NCBI RefSeq assembly: GCF_023898315.1
Contig: NC_064615.1
Span: 9,780,501-9,844,500, forward strand
Length of the DNA stretch: 64,000 nt
Direction: 5' to 3'
From: Schistocerca nitens
Lineage: Eukaryota; Arthropoda; Insecta; Orthoptera; Acrididae
A program made the position numbers and the translations under genes. Below, piece by piece: positions 21,955 through 32,774 of the stretch. The notes beneath the pieces were generated by a model that worked only from the letters and a program-made list of their open reading frames with translations, did not search any database and was not told the origin of the DNA. How positions within the stretch are numbered: position 1 is the stretch's first letter; every line of letters starts with the position of its first letter.

Positions 21955-24011
21955 ACAGACAGAACTGGTACTTTATGCAGACGACGTTAGTGTCATAATA
22001 AATTCCATCAGAGAGAAAGCAGTGGAAGAGATTGTTAATTATGTTTCATAAAGAATTACCTAGTTAATCTTTGAAAATGAACTATCCACATATTTTGAGA
22101 AAATACACTATGTAACGCTCAGTACAAAAAGTACACTCGTACCAACGATTGAAGTAACTCAAGAAGAGCTTTCAGCAAATGAGGTACAATGTTCCAAACA
22201 TTTGGGTGTACATACTGAAGAAATGTTGAACTGGAAGAAGAAAATTACTGAATTTATCAAACAATTAAATTCAGCTACAAGATTTGGTGCTAGGACAGGT
22301 GCAACTGTGAAGTACGATAATTAATTTAGAGAGGTCTGCTTCAGTTGTACAAATGAAGTGGATCTCTCTAAATTAGGTTCAACTACCTTTGCTCTTAGTA
22401 CAATTGCTAGCCTTGAATACAAACGTGTCAACCACCTGAGAAATTTGGCATATTTTGACTCAGTAATGTCTTAAGGAATAATTTTATGGGGTAACATATC
22501 TCAAAGAAAGTAGTGATTGCACATAAACGATCCAGTAGAATAATATGTGTTGTTCGCCCGTGGTTGTCATGCACGTACCTCTCCAAGAAGTTGAGTATTA
22601 TAACTGCACATCACAGTGCATATATTCACTTACGAAATTGTTGTTATTGTTGTGGTCTTCAGTCTTGGGACTGGTTTGATGCAGCTCTCCATGCTACTCT
22701 ATCCTGTGCAAGCTTCTTTATCTCCCAGTACTTACTGCAACCTACATCCTTCTGAATTTGCTTAGTGTATTCATCTCTTGGTCTCCCTCTACGATTTTTA
22801 CCCTCCACGCTGCCCTCCAATACTAAATTGGTGATCCCTTGATGCCTCAGAACATGTCCTGCCAACCGATCCCTTCTTCTAGTCAAGTTGTGCCACAAAC
22901 TCCTCTTCTCCCCAATTCTATTCAGTACCTCCTCAATAGTTATGAGATCTACCCACCTAATCTTCAGCGTTCTTCTATAACGCCACATTTCTAAAGCTTC
23001 TATTCTCTTCTTGTCCAAACTAGTTATCGTCCATGTTTCACTTCCATACATGACTACACTACATACAAATACTTTCAGAAACGACTTCCTGACACTTAAA
23101 TCTAGACTCGATGTTAACAAATTTCTCTCCTTCAGAAACGCTTTCCTTGCCATTGCCAGTCTATATTTTATATCCTCTCTACTTCGACCATCATCAGTTA
23201 TTTTGCTCCCCAAATAGCAAAACTCCTTCACTACTTTAAGTGTCTCATTTCCTAATCTAATTCCCTCAGCATCACCAGATTTAATTTGACTACATTCCAT
23301 TATCCTCGTTTTGCTTTTGTTGATGTTCATCTTATATCCTCCTTTCAAGACACTGTCCATTCCGCTCAACTGTTCTTCCAATTCCTTTGCTGCCTGTGAC
23401 AGAATTACAATGCCATCGGCGAACATCAAAGTGTTTATTTCTTCTCCATGGATTTTAATACCTACTCCGCATATTTCTTTTGTTTCGTTTACTGCTTGCT
23501 CAATATACACATTGAATAACATCGGGTAGAGGCTACAACCCTGTCTCACTCCTTTCCCAACCACTGCCTACCTTTCATGTCCCTCGACTCTTATAACTGC
23601 CATCTGATTTCTGTACAAATTGTAAATAGCCTTTCGTTCCCTATATTTTACCCTTGCCACCTTTATAATTTGAAAGAGAGTGTTCCAGTCAACGTTGTCG
23701 AAAGCTTTGTCTAAGTCTTATGAAATTAGTCGTAAATAATATACCACAGTTTGAGAAGAATTATAATGTCAATAAGTAAAACACTAGAGGATGAAACCGA
23801 CGTTTATTACACAACATTATACCTATCAGTGGCTCAGAAAGGAATTCAATATGCAGCAATAACTTTTCTTTATTATTTATCCAATGCAATAAAATGTCAG
23901 ACAGATATCCAAAAAGTTATAATCGCACCTAAGTTCATATCTCCTGGACAACTCCATCTATTACATTTTTATTCAAAAATTGGTAACCTGCAAAAAAATG
24001 TCAGTTTTTAA
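21955..24011 (+). pseudogene. LINE remnant interrupted by an RTE copy
   Basis: Left part (21955-22639) reads TELVLYADDVSVIINS, the catalytic YADD block of a Jockey/CR1-type RT, then CSKHLGVHTEEMLNWKKKI (thumb region) with several stops. Right part (23728-24011) reads TLYLSVAQKGIQYAAITF, matching the C-terminal LTLVQKGVQYSAASIFNK of the LINE at 39327. The two halves are separated exactly by the RTE insertion 22640-23716 and its target duplication, so they are one older LINE copy. Inactive. Confidence 0.72.
22640..23716 (-). mobile_element. 5'-truncated RTE LINE copy with target duplication
   Basis: Minus-strand RTE 3' half; the frame 23564-22659 encodes 301 residues from GKGVRQGCSLYPMLFN to the C-terminal WRAASNQSQD. 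The catalytic FADD is changed to FADG. Target duplications cttacgaaatt (22629-22639) and cttatgaaatt (23717-23727) differ at one base. Truncation of the 5' end inside the RT domain is typical of LINE retrotransposition. It is inserted into an older LINE. Confidence 0.92.
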
Positions 24012-25614
24012 GTATAGTGGTGCGAGTAAGACTGAAAAAACTGTGTTTTGATTGATGTTAACACTAGTTCTGTAGCATTTATACCTGTACCATAAACTGA
24101 CTAGTTCCACATCATCTAAACAAAAGAATCATTCAAACATGCAAGTAACTATGTTATTAACTAACACGACCCACAATTCCGTAAGAAATCCAAGTCTGGG
24201 AGACGCGTCTATAGTTTCGCAATTCGGTTTTGTTGAAATCGCAAAACGGACTGGCAGTTATGTGGCACCCACTGTTGTCTAGTCGACCTTCTGTAAACTC
24301 ATGACAGGAGAGAGACATAGTCAGTACAGAATCTAACAAGCACTTCTGCAGCTTCCGTGGCCTTTCTGCTATTGAGCGGTTTCAGGTTTTTGAATTCATC
24401 TCTCTATTTTTTGATGTATTCGTCAGTTTCGCATCCGTGTGATGGTCGAACATTGGAAAGACGATTTAATCTCTTTCAGTGAAAAAGTTCAGGAAGAGGG
24501 AATTTGGCCTTTCTATTTCTATACCATAACGGTCAATCAGCATTTGGCTACACATTGATTGATTTTACGTAAGACCAAAACTTTTTTGGTGATTTTACAA
24601 CACAGCAGTTAAGATCTTACTTTCAAGACCTTGCTTTCACTGAACGCTTATCCCATAACAGTCTTTACTCTTGTTTTCAATTCAACCTTTGTTTGTTGAC
24701 CTCATTTAGACTTCATTTAGATTGGCTATGCAGCGCACTCTCGTTATTTAGTACCTTCATAATATTGATATTGAACCTTTGTGGGTCATTCTCATTTCTC
24801 ACTGTGACGTAGATGCACGTAGTTTCAAAAGCACCTAATATATTACGATACCAACAGAAACGACGTGGTGAAAGTAATCGTGAATTAATCGCAGCTACCG
24901 ATATCCTAAAAAGAGCTAGAACTTCATATGGGAACTGTGGAACAAAAGATGCGAGGAGTCGTCTAGAGCCATAGGTAAAAAGTTTAATTACAAATACTTC
25001 CTTCACTATGCTTGCGTCACTGGTCGACAATGACTGACATTGAAGGATCGAGGTAAAGAACAATTCCACGCCACAGCTTCAAACACCTCCACTTCTAGTA
25101 TATAGTGAAGGGAAGGACACCAAACATATCCTAGTCGATTGTAAAGCTCGATGTGACTCCACAAACGTTCTTTCCAAATGCAGTCATGTCAGATTTATAT
25201 GAGAACAAATACAGTTTATAACTGATATAGATGCAGATTTTATTAGTGATTACAGAGAACAGTGTACTGAACAACATTATATAATTATCTACATCATTTG
25301 CAGACAAATAATTAGAGCTGTTAGGAGTAATATGTTCGTAGGTTGATTAGTACCTCGAAGAATATGTGGCAAGAGCAAGTCATTAACGCTTATCTTCCTC
25401 TGGGTAGTATGTCACGTGTTAAATTATGGACATGTAGAAGCAAAATGGCTAGCCTATAATACGGACAGGTATATTCCACTTAGTGGTGCAGTTACGACAG
25501 TGCAGAAGAAATTAAGTAGTTAATTATGTGACATGTTTGTGGGAAGACTGTTCGACGCAGAGAAGAAACGACCGACAGACTGATGTGTGTGCATATTGAG
25601 GAACCACATAATCA
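24012..25614. other. No recognisable feature
   Basis: 1.6 kb of AT-rich sequence with short frames only; no TE ends, RNA genes or conserved protein blocks seen. Confidence 0.45.
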
Positions 25615-27370
25615 GTACATCTGCATCTACATCTACATCTACATCCATAATCCGCAAGCCACCAAAGGTGTGTGGCGCAGGGTACCTTGAGTACCTCTAT
25701 CGGTTCTCCCTTCTATTCCAGTCTCGCATTGTTCGTGGAAAGAAGGATTCTCGGTATGCCTCTGTGTGGGCTCTGATCTCTCTGATTCTATCCTTATGGT
25801 CTCTTCGCGAGATATACGTAGGAGGGAACAATATACTGCTTGACTTCTCGGTGAAGGTATGTTCTCGAAACTTCAACAAAAGCCCGTACGAGCTACTGAG
25901 CGACTCTCCTGCAGAGTCTTCCATTGGAGTTTATCTATCATCTCCGTAACGCTTTCGCGATTACTAAATGATCCTGTAACGAAGCGCGCTGCTCTCCGTT
26001 GGATCTTCTCTATCTGTTCTATCAACCCTATCTGGTACGGATCCCACACTGCTGAGCAATATTCAAGCAATGGGCGAACAAGCGTACTGTAACCTACTTC
26101 CTTTGTCTTCGGATTGCATTTCCTTAGGATTCTTCCAATGAATCTCAGTCTGGCATCTGCTTTACCGACGATCAACTTTATATGATCATTCCATTTTAAA
26201 TCAATCCTAATGCGTACTCCCAGATAATTTATGGAATTAACTGCTTCCAGTTGCTAACCTGCTATATTGTAGCTAAATGATATGGGATCTTTCTTTCTAT
26301 GTATTCGCAGCACATTACACTTGTCTACATTGAGATTCAATTGCCATTCCCTGCACCATTCGTCAATTCGCTGCAGATCCTCCTGCATTTAAGTACAATT
26401 TTCCATTGTTACTACCTCTCGATGTACCACAGCATCATCCGCAAAAAGCCTCATTGAACTTCCGATGTCATCCACAAGGTCATTTATGTATACTGTGAAT
26501 AGCAACGGTCCTACGACACTCCCCTGGGGCACACCTGAAATCACTTTTACTTCGGAAGACTACTCTCCATTGAGAATGACATGCTGCGTTCTGTTATCTA
26601 GGAACCCTTCAATCCAATCACATAATTGGTCTGATAGTCCATATTCTCTTACTTTGTTCATTAAACGACTGTGGGGAACTGTATAAAATGCCTTGCGGAA
26701 GTCAAGAAACACGGCATCTACTTGGGAACCCGTGTCTATGGCCCTCTGAGTCTCGTGGACGAATAGCGCGAGCTGGGTTTCACACGATCGTCTTTTCCGA
26801 AACCCATGCTGATTCCTACAGAGTAGATTTCTAGTTTCCAGAAAAGTCATTATACTCGAACATAACACGTGTTCCAAAATTCTACAACTGATCGACGTTA
26901 GAGATATAGGTCTATAGTTCTGCACATCTGTTCGACGTCCCTTCTTGAAAACGGGGATGACCTGTGACCTTCTCCAATCCTTTGGAACGCTAGGCTCTTC
27001 TAGAGACCTACGGTACACCGCTGCACGAAGGGGGGCAAGTTGCTTCGCGTACTCTGTGGAAAATCGATCTGGTATCCCATCAGGTCCAGCGGCCCTTCGT
27101 CTTTTGAGAGATTTTAATTGTTTCTCTATCCCTCTGTCGTCTATTTCGATATCTACCATTTTGTCATCTGTGCGACAATCTAGAGAAGGAACTACAGCGC
27201 AGTCTTCCTCTGTGAAACAGCTTTGGAAAAAGACATTTAGTATTTCGGCCTTTAGTCTGTCATCCTCTGTTTCATGACTATTTTGGTCACAGAGTGTCTG
27301 GACATTTTGTTTTGATCCACCTACCGCTTCGACATAGGACCAAAATTTCTTAGGATTTTCTGCCAGTTTG
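25615..27370 (-). mobile_element. Jockey/CR1-group LINE copy 1 (LINE-K1)
   Basis: Minus-strand LINE with a (TGTAGA)n-type 3' tail, seen on + as catctacatctacatctaca at 25619-25647. The 5' end is lost at the SINE2 junction near 27370. 27360-26560 encodes the RT N-terminal half: PVFKKGRRTDVQNYRPISL, then NQHGFRKRRSCETQLALF and FLDFRKAFYTVPHSRLM (Tyr where Asp is usual after AF). After a frame change it continues with GVPQGSVVGPLLFTVYINDL and RLFADDAVV, then the C-terminal region 26175-25873 (ARLRFIGRILRKCNPKTKE, WDPYQIGLIEQIEKIQRRAA). The RT is broken by stops and frameshifts. Related copies are at 53578, 63707 and 2362. Confidence 0.88.
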
Positions 27371-27835
27371 GAAGGTAGGAGACGCGGTACTGGCAAAAGT
27401 AAAGCTGTGAGGACGGGGCGTGAGTCGTGCTTGGGTAGCTCAGTTGGTGGCGGCACGGTAGCTCAGCGTGTTCGGTCAGAGGGCTGTGTGTTCTGTGTAA
27501 TAAAAAACTGAGTCAAGGAATGAACGATCAACTTGAATGGATGTCTTGTGACGTCCGCCCAGAACAAACGCAATGAACAATACCGAACTAAATGAAAAAA
27601 AAAAGTGTTCGGTCAGAGGGCTAGCTGCCCTCTGTAATAAAAAAACTGAGTTAATGGATCAACAACAAACTGAAACGGGTGTCTTTCGACGTCCGCCCAG
27701 AGCAGCAAAAACGAACGAAATGAGATTTAAAAAAAAAAAAAAGTTGGTAGATTGCTTTCCTGCGAAAGGCAAAGGTCCCGAGTTCGAGTCTCGGTCCGGC
27801 ACACAGTTTTAATCTGCCAGGAAGTTTCATAACAG
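27371..27835 (+). mobile_element. SINE2 copy, split by a SINE dimer
   Basis: The head ggaaggtaggagacgcgg begins here, and the tRNA-like segment tgcttgggtagctcagttgg is interrupted at 27449. It resumes at 27743 with gttggtagattgc, then box B aggtcccgagttcgagtctc and cagttttaatctgccaggaa. The following sequence to about 27880 (cagcgcacactccgctgc) may be a longer version of the 3' body. The LINE reading frame upstream runs into it by chance. Confidence 0.85.
27449..27742 (+). mobile_element. Dimeric SINE inside SINE2
   Basis: Two head-to-tail units. The first (27449-27604) starts ggcggcacggtagctcagcg (box A) and ends in A10. The second (27605-27742) starts at gtgttcggtcagaggg, lacks the box A head, and ends in a longer A run. 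Both carry ctctgtaataaaaaactgag-like and gacgtccgcccag blocks. The insertion is flanked by gttggt at 27443-27448 and 27743-27748. Confidence 0.85.
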
Positions 27836-27879
27836 CGCACACTCCGCTGCAAAGTGGAAATCTCACCCTCAACCTTTGT

Positions 27880-28780
27880 TTTCCTTTATCTTCTAATTTT
27901 TGAATTGATCATCAACTTGTAAGGCAGTGAATCAATTGAACAATGCGATACTCTTAATTGAAATATATGTGACTCTGCCATTATTGTAGTACATGTATTT
28001 ATCACTAAACAACAGAATTTTTTGTAAGCTATTGATAGACATCATAACTGTGACACCTATTTCTTAGGAAGGGTTGGCACCGAACAGACTTAACTATTGA
28101 TATCTTATAGTTTGGACGAATGAGTTGATAGAGTGGGAAAGGCATTGGATCAGCGTCCTTGAATCAGAAAAGATTCATAAAAATTACTGTAATACAATCT
28201 TCATTCATTCATCCAGTGCACCACACAACCTATATTTTATGCTGTTACCGCTTGCAGATACATATTCACCTTCAGACACCTATATTCATCACCGATGAAT
28301 CTATGGACTAAGTCGATTGACATTAAGGAATAGAACAGTCGTAGAGTGAACATTTAGCTGACACTGGTAACAATATGAAATTAACATTCTTAAGTGGAAT
28401 GAATAGGCAATGTAATTATAATTCCTTTAGTATGTTAAGGCGATTGCCGCGACGCTGGTGTTTAAAAAACATACAAACCATTTCGTTCCCTAGCTTTGTC
28501 CAAAGTGGTCTTGCGATATTCATCCAACTAATATCTTGTCTGTTAATGGGACGCTAAAACATAATCTTCCTTTTTTGAACTCTTCAATAGTCTCAATTGT
28601 TGCCATATATACCGGAAGTTCACATATAGTTTCACAGCTCAAAGCAAATAGGAAACGTTATGTTTTCCCTAATTATTCATATTTTCTGTGTGTATTAGGT
28701 ATACTGACTTGAATTTCGTAGTTGCAGAAACATGAAGAATGGAGTATCTACAAAAATAAGAGCAAACATCAAAGGTCTTA
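27880..28780. other. No recognisable feature
   Basis: About 900 bp, AT-rich, no supported gene or repeat; it ends at the SINE target duplication at 28767-28780. Confidence 0.45.
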
Positions 28781-28964
28781 GCCGGCCGCGGTGGCCGTGC
28801 GGTTCTGGCGCTGCAGTCCGGAACCGCGGGGCTGCTACGGTCGCAGGTTCGAATCCTGCCTCGGGCATGGGTGTGTGTGATGTCCTTAGGTAAGTTAGGT
28901 TTAAGTAGTTCTAAGTTCTAGGGGACTTATGAACTAAGATGTTGAGTCCCATAGTGCTCAGAGC
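28781..28964 (+). mobile_element. SINE1, complete
   Basis: Box A tggccgtgcgg and box B ggttcgaatcc are both readable, and the body runs to agtgctcagagc. Perfect 14-bp target duplications, catcaaaggtctta, at 28767-28780 and 28965-28978. Confidence 0.95.
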
Positions 28965-29060
28965 CATCAAAGGTCTTATTAGCTTTAAGCAGGGTGGAAT
29001 TAATGTCCGCTGTTCGTAAATAAACGTCGAAAGACAAAGTAGGAGAACTATTCTGAAAGA

Positions 29061-29666
29061 AAGGTCCGATCGATTGCGAAATGGAAACCACAGTGAAAAT
29101 CAGACGAAGCCTTGCGCAGATGCGTTGGACAGTCTTTCCTGGGTGGCCGTCGATCGCGTGACGTCACTCTTTTATGAGGTCACAGCGAGCACGTACAGAG
29201 GCCTAGAAAACAGTGTCTTCTGCCAAGTGCGAGATTCCGCCTGCTTTCATGGAGAACACGCTACGTAGCTGCCATACATTTCCCTCTTCTTGAAAACTAT
29301 TGTCGGCTGTACACTGCAGGGGCAATGAGGAAGTTAATACAGCGTTTTCGGTGGGAAGTACTTTATCACCAGCAATACAGCCCGGACTTGGCTCCCTCTG
29401 ATGTTTACATGCGCACACATGAACCGCTGGCTATGAAGGCAACATTTTGTCACAAAAACATGCTGAAGATCAGCCTACTGAATTGGCAGAAAGCACAAGT
29501 GCCTGCCTTCTATGACGAGATATTGGAAAGTTGGTACAGCGTTAAGACGAATGTCGTTGTCGGAGCGGCGACTGAGTGTAGAAGTAGCTGGAAGGTGTAG
29601 CTAATTGTTGCAAATAAAAATTTTTGATTTTCACTGTGGTTTCCATTTCGCAACCAATCGGACCTT
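29061..29666 (+). mobile_element. Internally deleted mariner-like element
   Basis: 606 bp with inverted ends of about 40 bp: aaggtccgatcgattgcgaa at 29061 and ttgcaaccaatcggacctt-like sequence ending 29666; both continue as atggaaaccacagtgaaaat. The single remaining frame (29325-29600) has only the third catalytic region (RWEVLYHQQYSPDLAPSD) and a C-terminal tail. It cannot encode a transposase and would need one from another copy. Confidence 0.85.
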
Positions 29667-30908
29667 ACATTCCGAATAGCCCTCGTAGTTTAGAGCATTA
29701 AATTAAGCTTGCAAATTTAAGCAGAAATTACTCACTGCAAATACCTAAATTGTCGCAGTGAAAACACGTCCGATAGTGTTTTAAGATAATGGGCTGCCAT
29801 TATTAATATTTCAAATTATGATGTTTGCCTTTTTGGTGGCCCAACTTTGAGAACTATTATTGCGTTGTATGGATAACAAACATGAGGGTAGCTTTTCTAT
29901 ACGTTCTGGCACAGTACGGTAATACTTTTACAGGCGAGAGCACTCCTTTTTGACGGAGAGTGAAAGTTGGAATCGAGTAGATTCACCTATTCCTTCAGTG
30001 CAAGCCAAGTTCCGTAAAGTTCTAGGAGTTAGTCATCAACGAACAGATTTCCAGGAATTTAGTCCTAAGTCTTACATTAAAATTCGTTTTATTGCGTAGC
30101 AAATTCCGTTATAAAAAGGAAGAGGATACTTGTGCGTCGTAGTCCTACGGTGTACTCATTTGAAGAGAAGCAGCTGCTCATCGCGACTCACGGGTTGGGC
30201 CTTAAGCCGTCCTCACACGGGACGAGGCAACTAACACGGACGTGAACGCACTCGGGATATCCAACACCACGACACATAGCGCCTCACGGCGTCCCACGGC
30301 ACGGGCTTGTTAACGTGATACTGCGCGCTCCCACCTCTCTCCAGAGGCATTTGTCGGCTTTATTTGGCTCGCAAACAATACAGCATGTCCACGGAAAAGG
30401 GCGCCACTAGAATTTCTAAATTAGCTCTATTAAAGAAAAAAATCCTTTCTTGATCATATGCTAGTCATGTTCTCTCTGTAGTGTAAACAGACAAAAACTT
30501 CAGTATCTGTGAACGTGAAATAAGACAAAAATCAAAGATACACGTTCCCTCAATAAGGACGTCAACATCCATATTTCCATAACATCAAATATTACAGAAA
30601 TTATTTCCATTAATGTGATAGGAAATTCCGACAACGTTTTTGAAAACGCGAAGGTGACCAAAAAAAAAAAAAAACTGCAGGATGCGAAGTATCTACCGAT
30701 CATTCGTAAACTTATTGACATGGCGCCTCAACCAACTACGCTAAGCTGAAATTTCGCTACTACGGGTCTCGTATTTTATATTACACTCTTCAAAATGCAG
30801 TAACAGCCGAAATGTCATTAATTGACATTTAATTGAGAACAACACGTTTTCATGAATCTTCAGTGGATCATTGTCTCAAAACAGCATACTATCATAACAC
30901 GCGACGTA
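29667..30908. other. No recognised gene
   Basis: Contains a GC-richer patch near 30190-30320 with the short hairpin ccgtcctcacacgggacg and a poly-A run at 30660-30674. No TE family was identified. Confidence 0.4.
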
Positions 30909-31074
30909 CACACATCAAAAAAGTCTTGCTTCACCCCGGTTCCCAGAACTCCTGAAGATAGACGTTGCCTGTGGATATTGTATCACAGACACAGTCCCTT
31001 TGACTGTTCAGAGATGCCACTAAACCCGCCCAAAACATGTAAACAACCATGCATGAGAAGCGCCTATTACACGC

Positions 31075-32410
31075 ATGGGGTCCGAGAGCCGATCACTTCC
31101 AGTCATTCCACCGGAAGGAGGTACACGGCTCGTACTGTCTGTTCTTCAACTGCCTAGACGGTCAATACCGCGGTTCGATCGCGTCCGCTTTGTTGCTTTG
31201 TGCCAGGAAGGGCTCTCAACAAGGGAAGTGTCCAGGCGTCTCGGTTTGAACCAAAGTGACGCTGTTCGGACATGGAAGAGATATAGAGAGATAGGAACTG
31301 TCCATAACATGCCTCGCTCAGACCACACAACGGCTTCAACTGCAGTGGATAAGCGGTACCTATGGATTATGGGTCGGAGGAACCATGACAGCAACGCCAC
31401 CACGTTGAACAATGCATTTTGTGCAGCCACAGGACGTCGTGTTACGACTCAAACTGTGCGCAATAGGCTGCATGATGCGCAACTTCACTCCCGACGTCCA
31501 TGGCGAGGTCCATCTTTGCATCCACGACCCCTTGCAGCGCGGTACAGATGGGCCCAGCAACATGCCGAATGCACCTCTCAGGATTGGCATCACGTTCTCT
31601 TCACCGATGAGTGTAGCAATCAGACAATCGTTGGAGACGTATTTGGAGGCAATCCTATCAGGCTCTCCATCGAGTGCAGCCACGTGGAGATACCCTGCTG
31701 TTTTGGGGTGGCTTTATGTGGGACTGAAGTACGCCGCTGGTGGTCATGGAAGGCGCCGTAACGGCTGTACGATGCGTGAATGGCATCCTCCGACCGATAG
31801 TGCAGCCATATCGCCAGCATGTTGGCGAGGCATTCATCTTCATGGACGGCAATTCGAGCCCACATCGTGCACATCTTGTGTATGACTTCCTTCAGGATAA
31901 CGATGTCGCTCGATTAGAGTGGCCAGCATGTTTTCCAGGCATGAACGCTACCGAACATGCATGGGATAGATTGAGAAGGGCTGTTTATGGAGGAGGTGGC
32001 ACAACAACCAGTTTAGCCGGCCGGAGTGGCCGAGCGGTTCTAGGCGCTACAGTCTGGAACCGCGCGACCGCTACGGTCGCAGGTTCGAATCCTGCCTCGG
32101 GCATGGATGTGTATGATGTCATTAGGTTAGTTAGGTTTAAGTAGTTCTAAGTTCTAGGGGACTGATGACCACAGCAGTTAAGTCCCATAGTCCTCAGAGC
32201 CATTTGAACCATTTGAACCAACAACCACTTTGAGGGACCTACGCCGAATCACTGTTGAGGAGTGGGACAATCTAGACCAACAGTGCCTTGATGAACTTGT
32301 GGATAATATGCCACGGCGAATACAGGCATGCATCAATGCAAGAGGACGTGCTGCTGAGTACCAGAGGTACCGGTGTGTACAGAAATCTGGACCACCACCT
32401 CTGAAGGTCT
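31075..32410 (+). pseudogene. Tc1-C1 transposase, broken and split by a SINE
   Basis: The frame 31075-31761 carries the HTH region (RFVALCQEGLSTREVSRRLG, then TGRRVTTQTVRNRLHDAQ) and the D1 block HHVLFTDECS, after which the frame shifts. Frame 31740-32000 has FIFMDGNSSPHRAHLVYDF and MNATEHAWDRL. Compared with copy 2 (MDDNSRPHRA), the catalytic Asp before Asn is Gly here. After the SINE, 32230-32410 reads TVEEWDNLDQQCLDELVDNM, then PRRIQACINARG, the C-terminal end. D2 to Glu spacing is 34 when the copy-2 Asp is used. Inactive. Confidence 0.88.
32015..32218 (+). mobile_element. SINE1 inside Tc1-C1
   Basis: Complete copy with box A tggccgagcgg and box B ggttcgaatcc. Target duplications caacaaccagttt (32002-32014) and caacaaccacttt (32219-32231) differ at one base. 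The unfilled site is visible in copy 2 near 51274-51290 (caccaaccactctgaggg). Confidence 0.95.
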
Positions 32411-32774
32411 CCCTGTATGATGGTACAACATGCAATGTGTGGTTTTCATTAGCAATAAAAAGGGCGGAAATGGTGTTTATATTGATCTCTATTCCAATTT
32501 TCTGTATAGGTTTCGGAACTCTCGGAAGCGAGGTGATGCAAAACGTTTTTTCATGTTTCTATATTGCGAGAATAACTAAGAACGAAAACAACAACGACCG
32601 AATGATGTTTCCCGTCATTTTATTACATCAAATAGCACCAATAACGATTCTTTCTCGGAGCATCCTATGTGCTGGAGCTTAGAAACAGCTTATATTCATA
32701 GGGTACAAAGTATAACATAAGCCCCATAGAATATGGGCTTCTACTGAGCACGAGAAATTCAGTATAGCGTTTTA

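Larger units (their letters stand above)
30909..32559 (+). mobile_element. Tc1-like element, family C copy 1 (with SINE)
   Basis: Left terminus cacacatcaaaaaagtcttg (30909) and right terminus aggtgatgcaaaacg...tcatgtttc (to 32559) are inverted repeats next to TA (30907-30908, 32560-32561). Copy 2 at 50175 has the same ends. A SINE interrupts the 3' coding part (32015-32218). Confidence 0.92.

Noticed and set aside
26945..27277. 110-codon plus-strand frame
   Set aside because: Antisense shadow of the LINE-K1 reverse transcriptase.
28781..28964. Functional tRNA gene (box A and box B present)
   Set aside because: No cloverleaf can be completed; the same unit recurs many times with target duplications, so it is a SINE head. 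The same applies to all other SINE1 copies.
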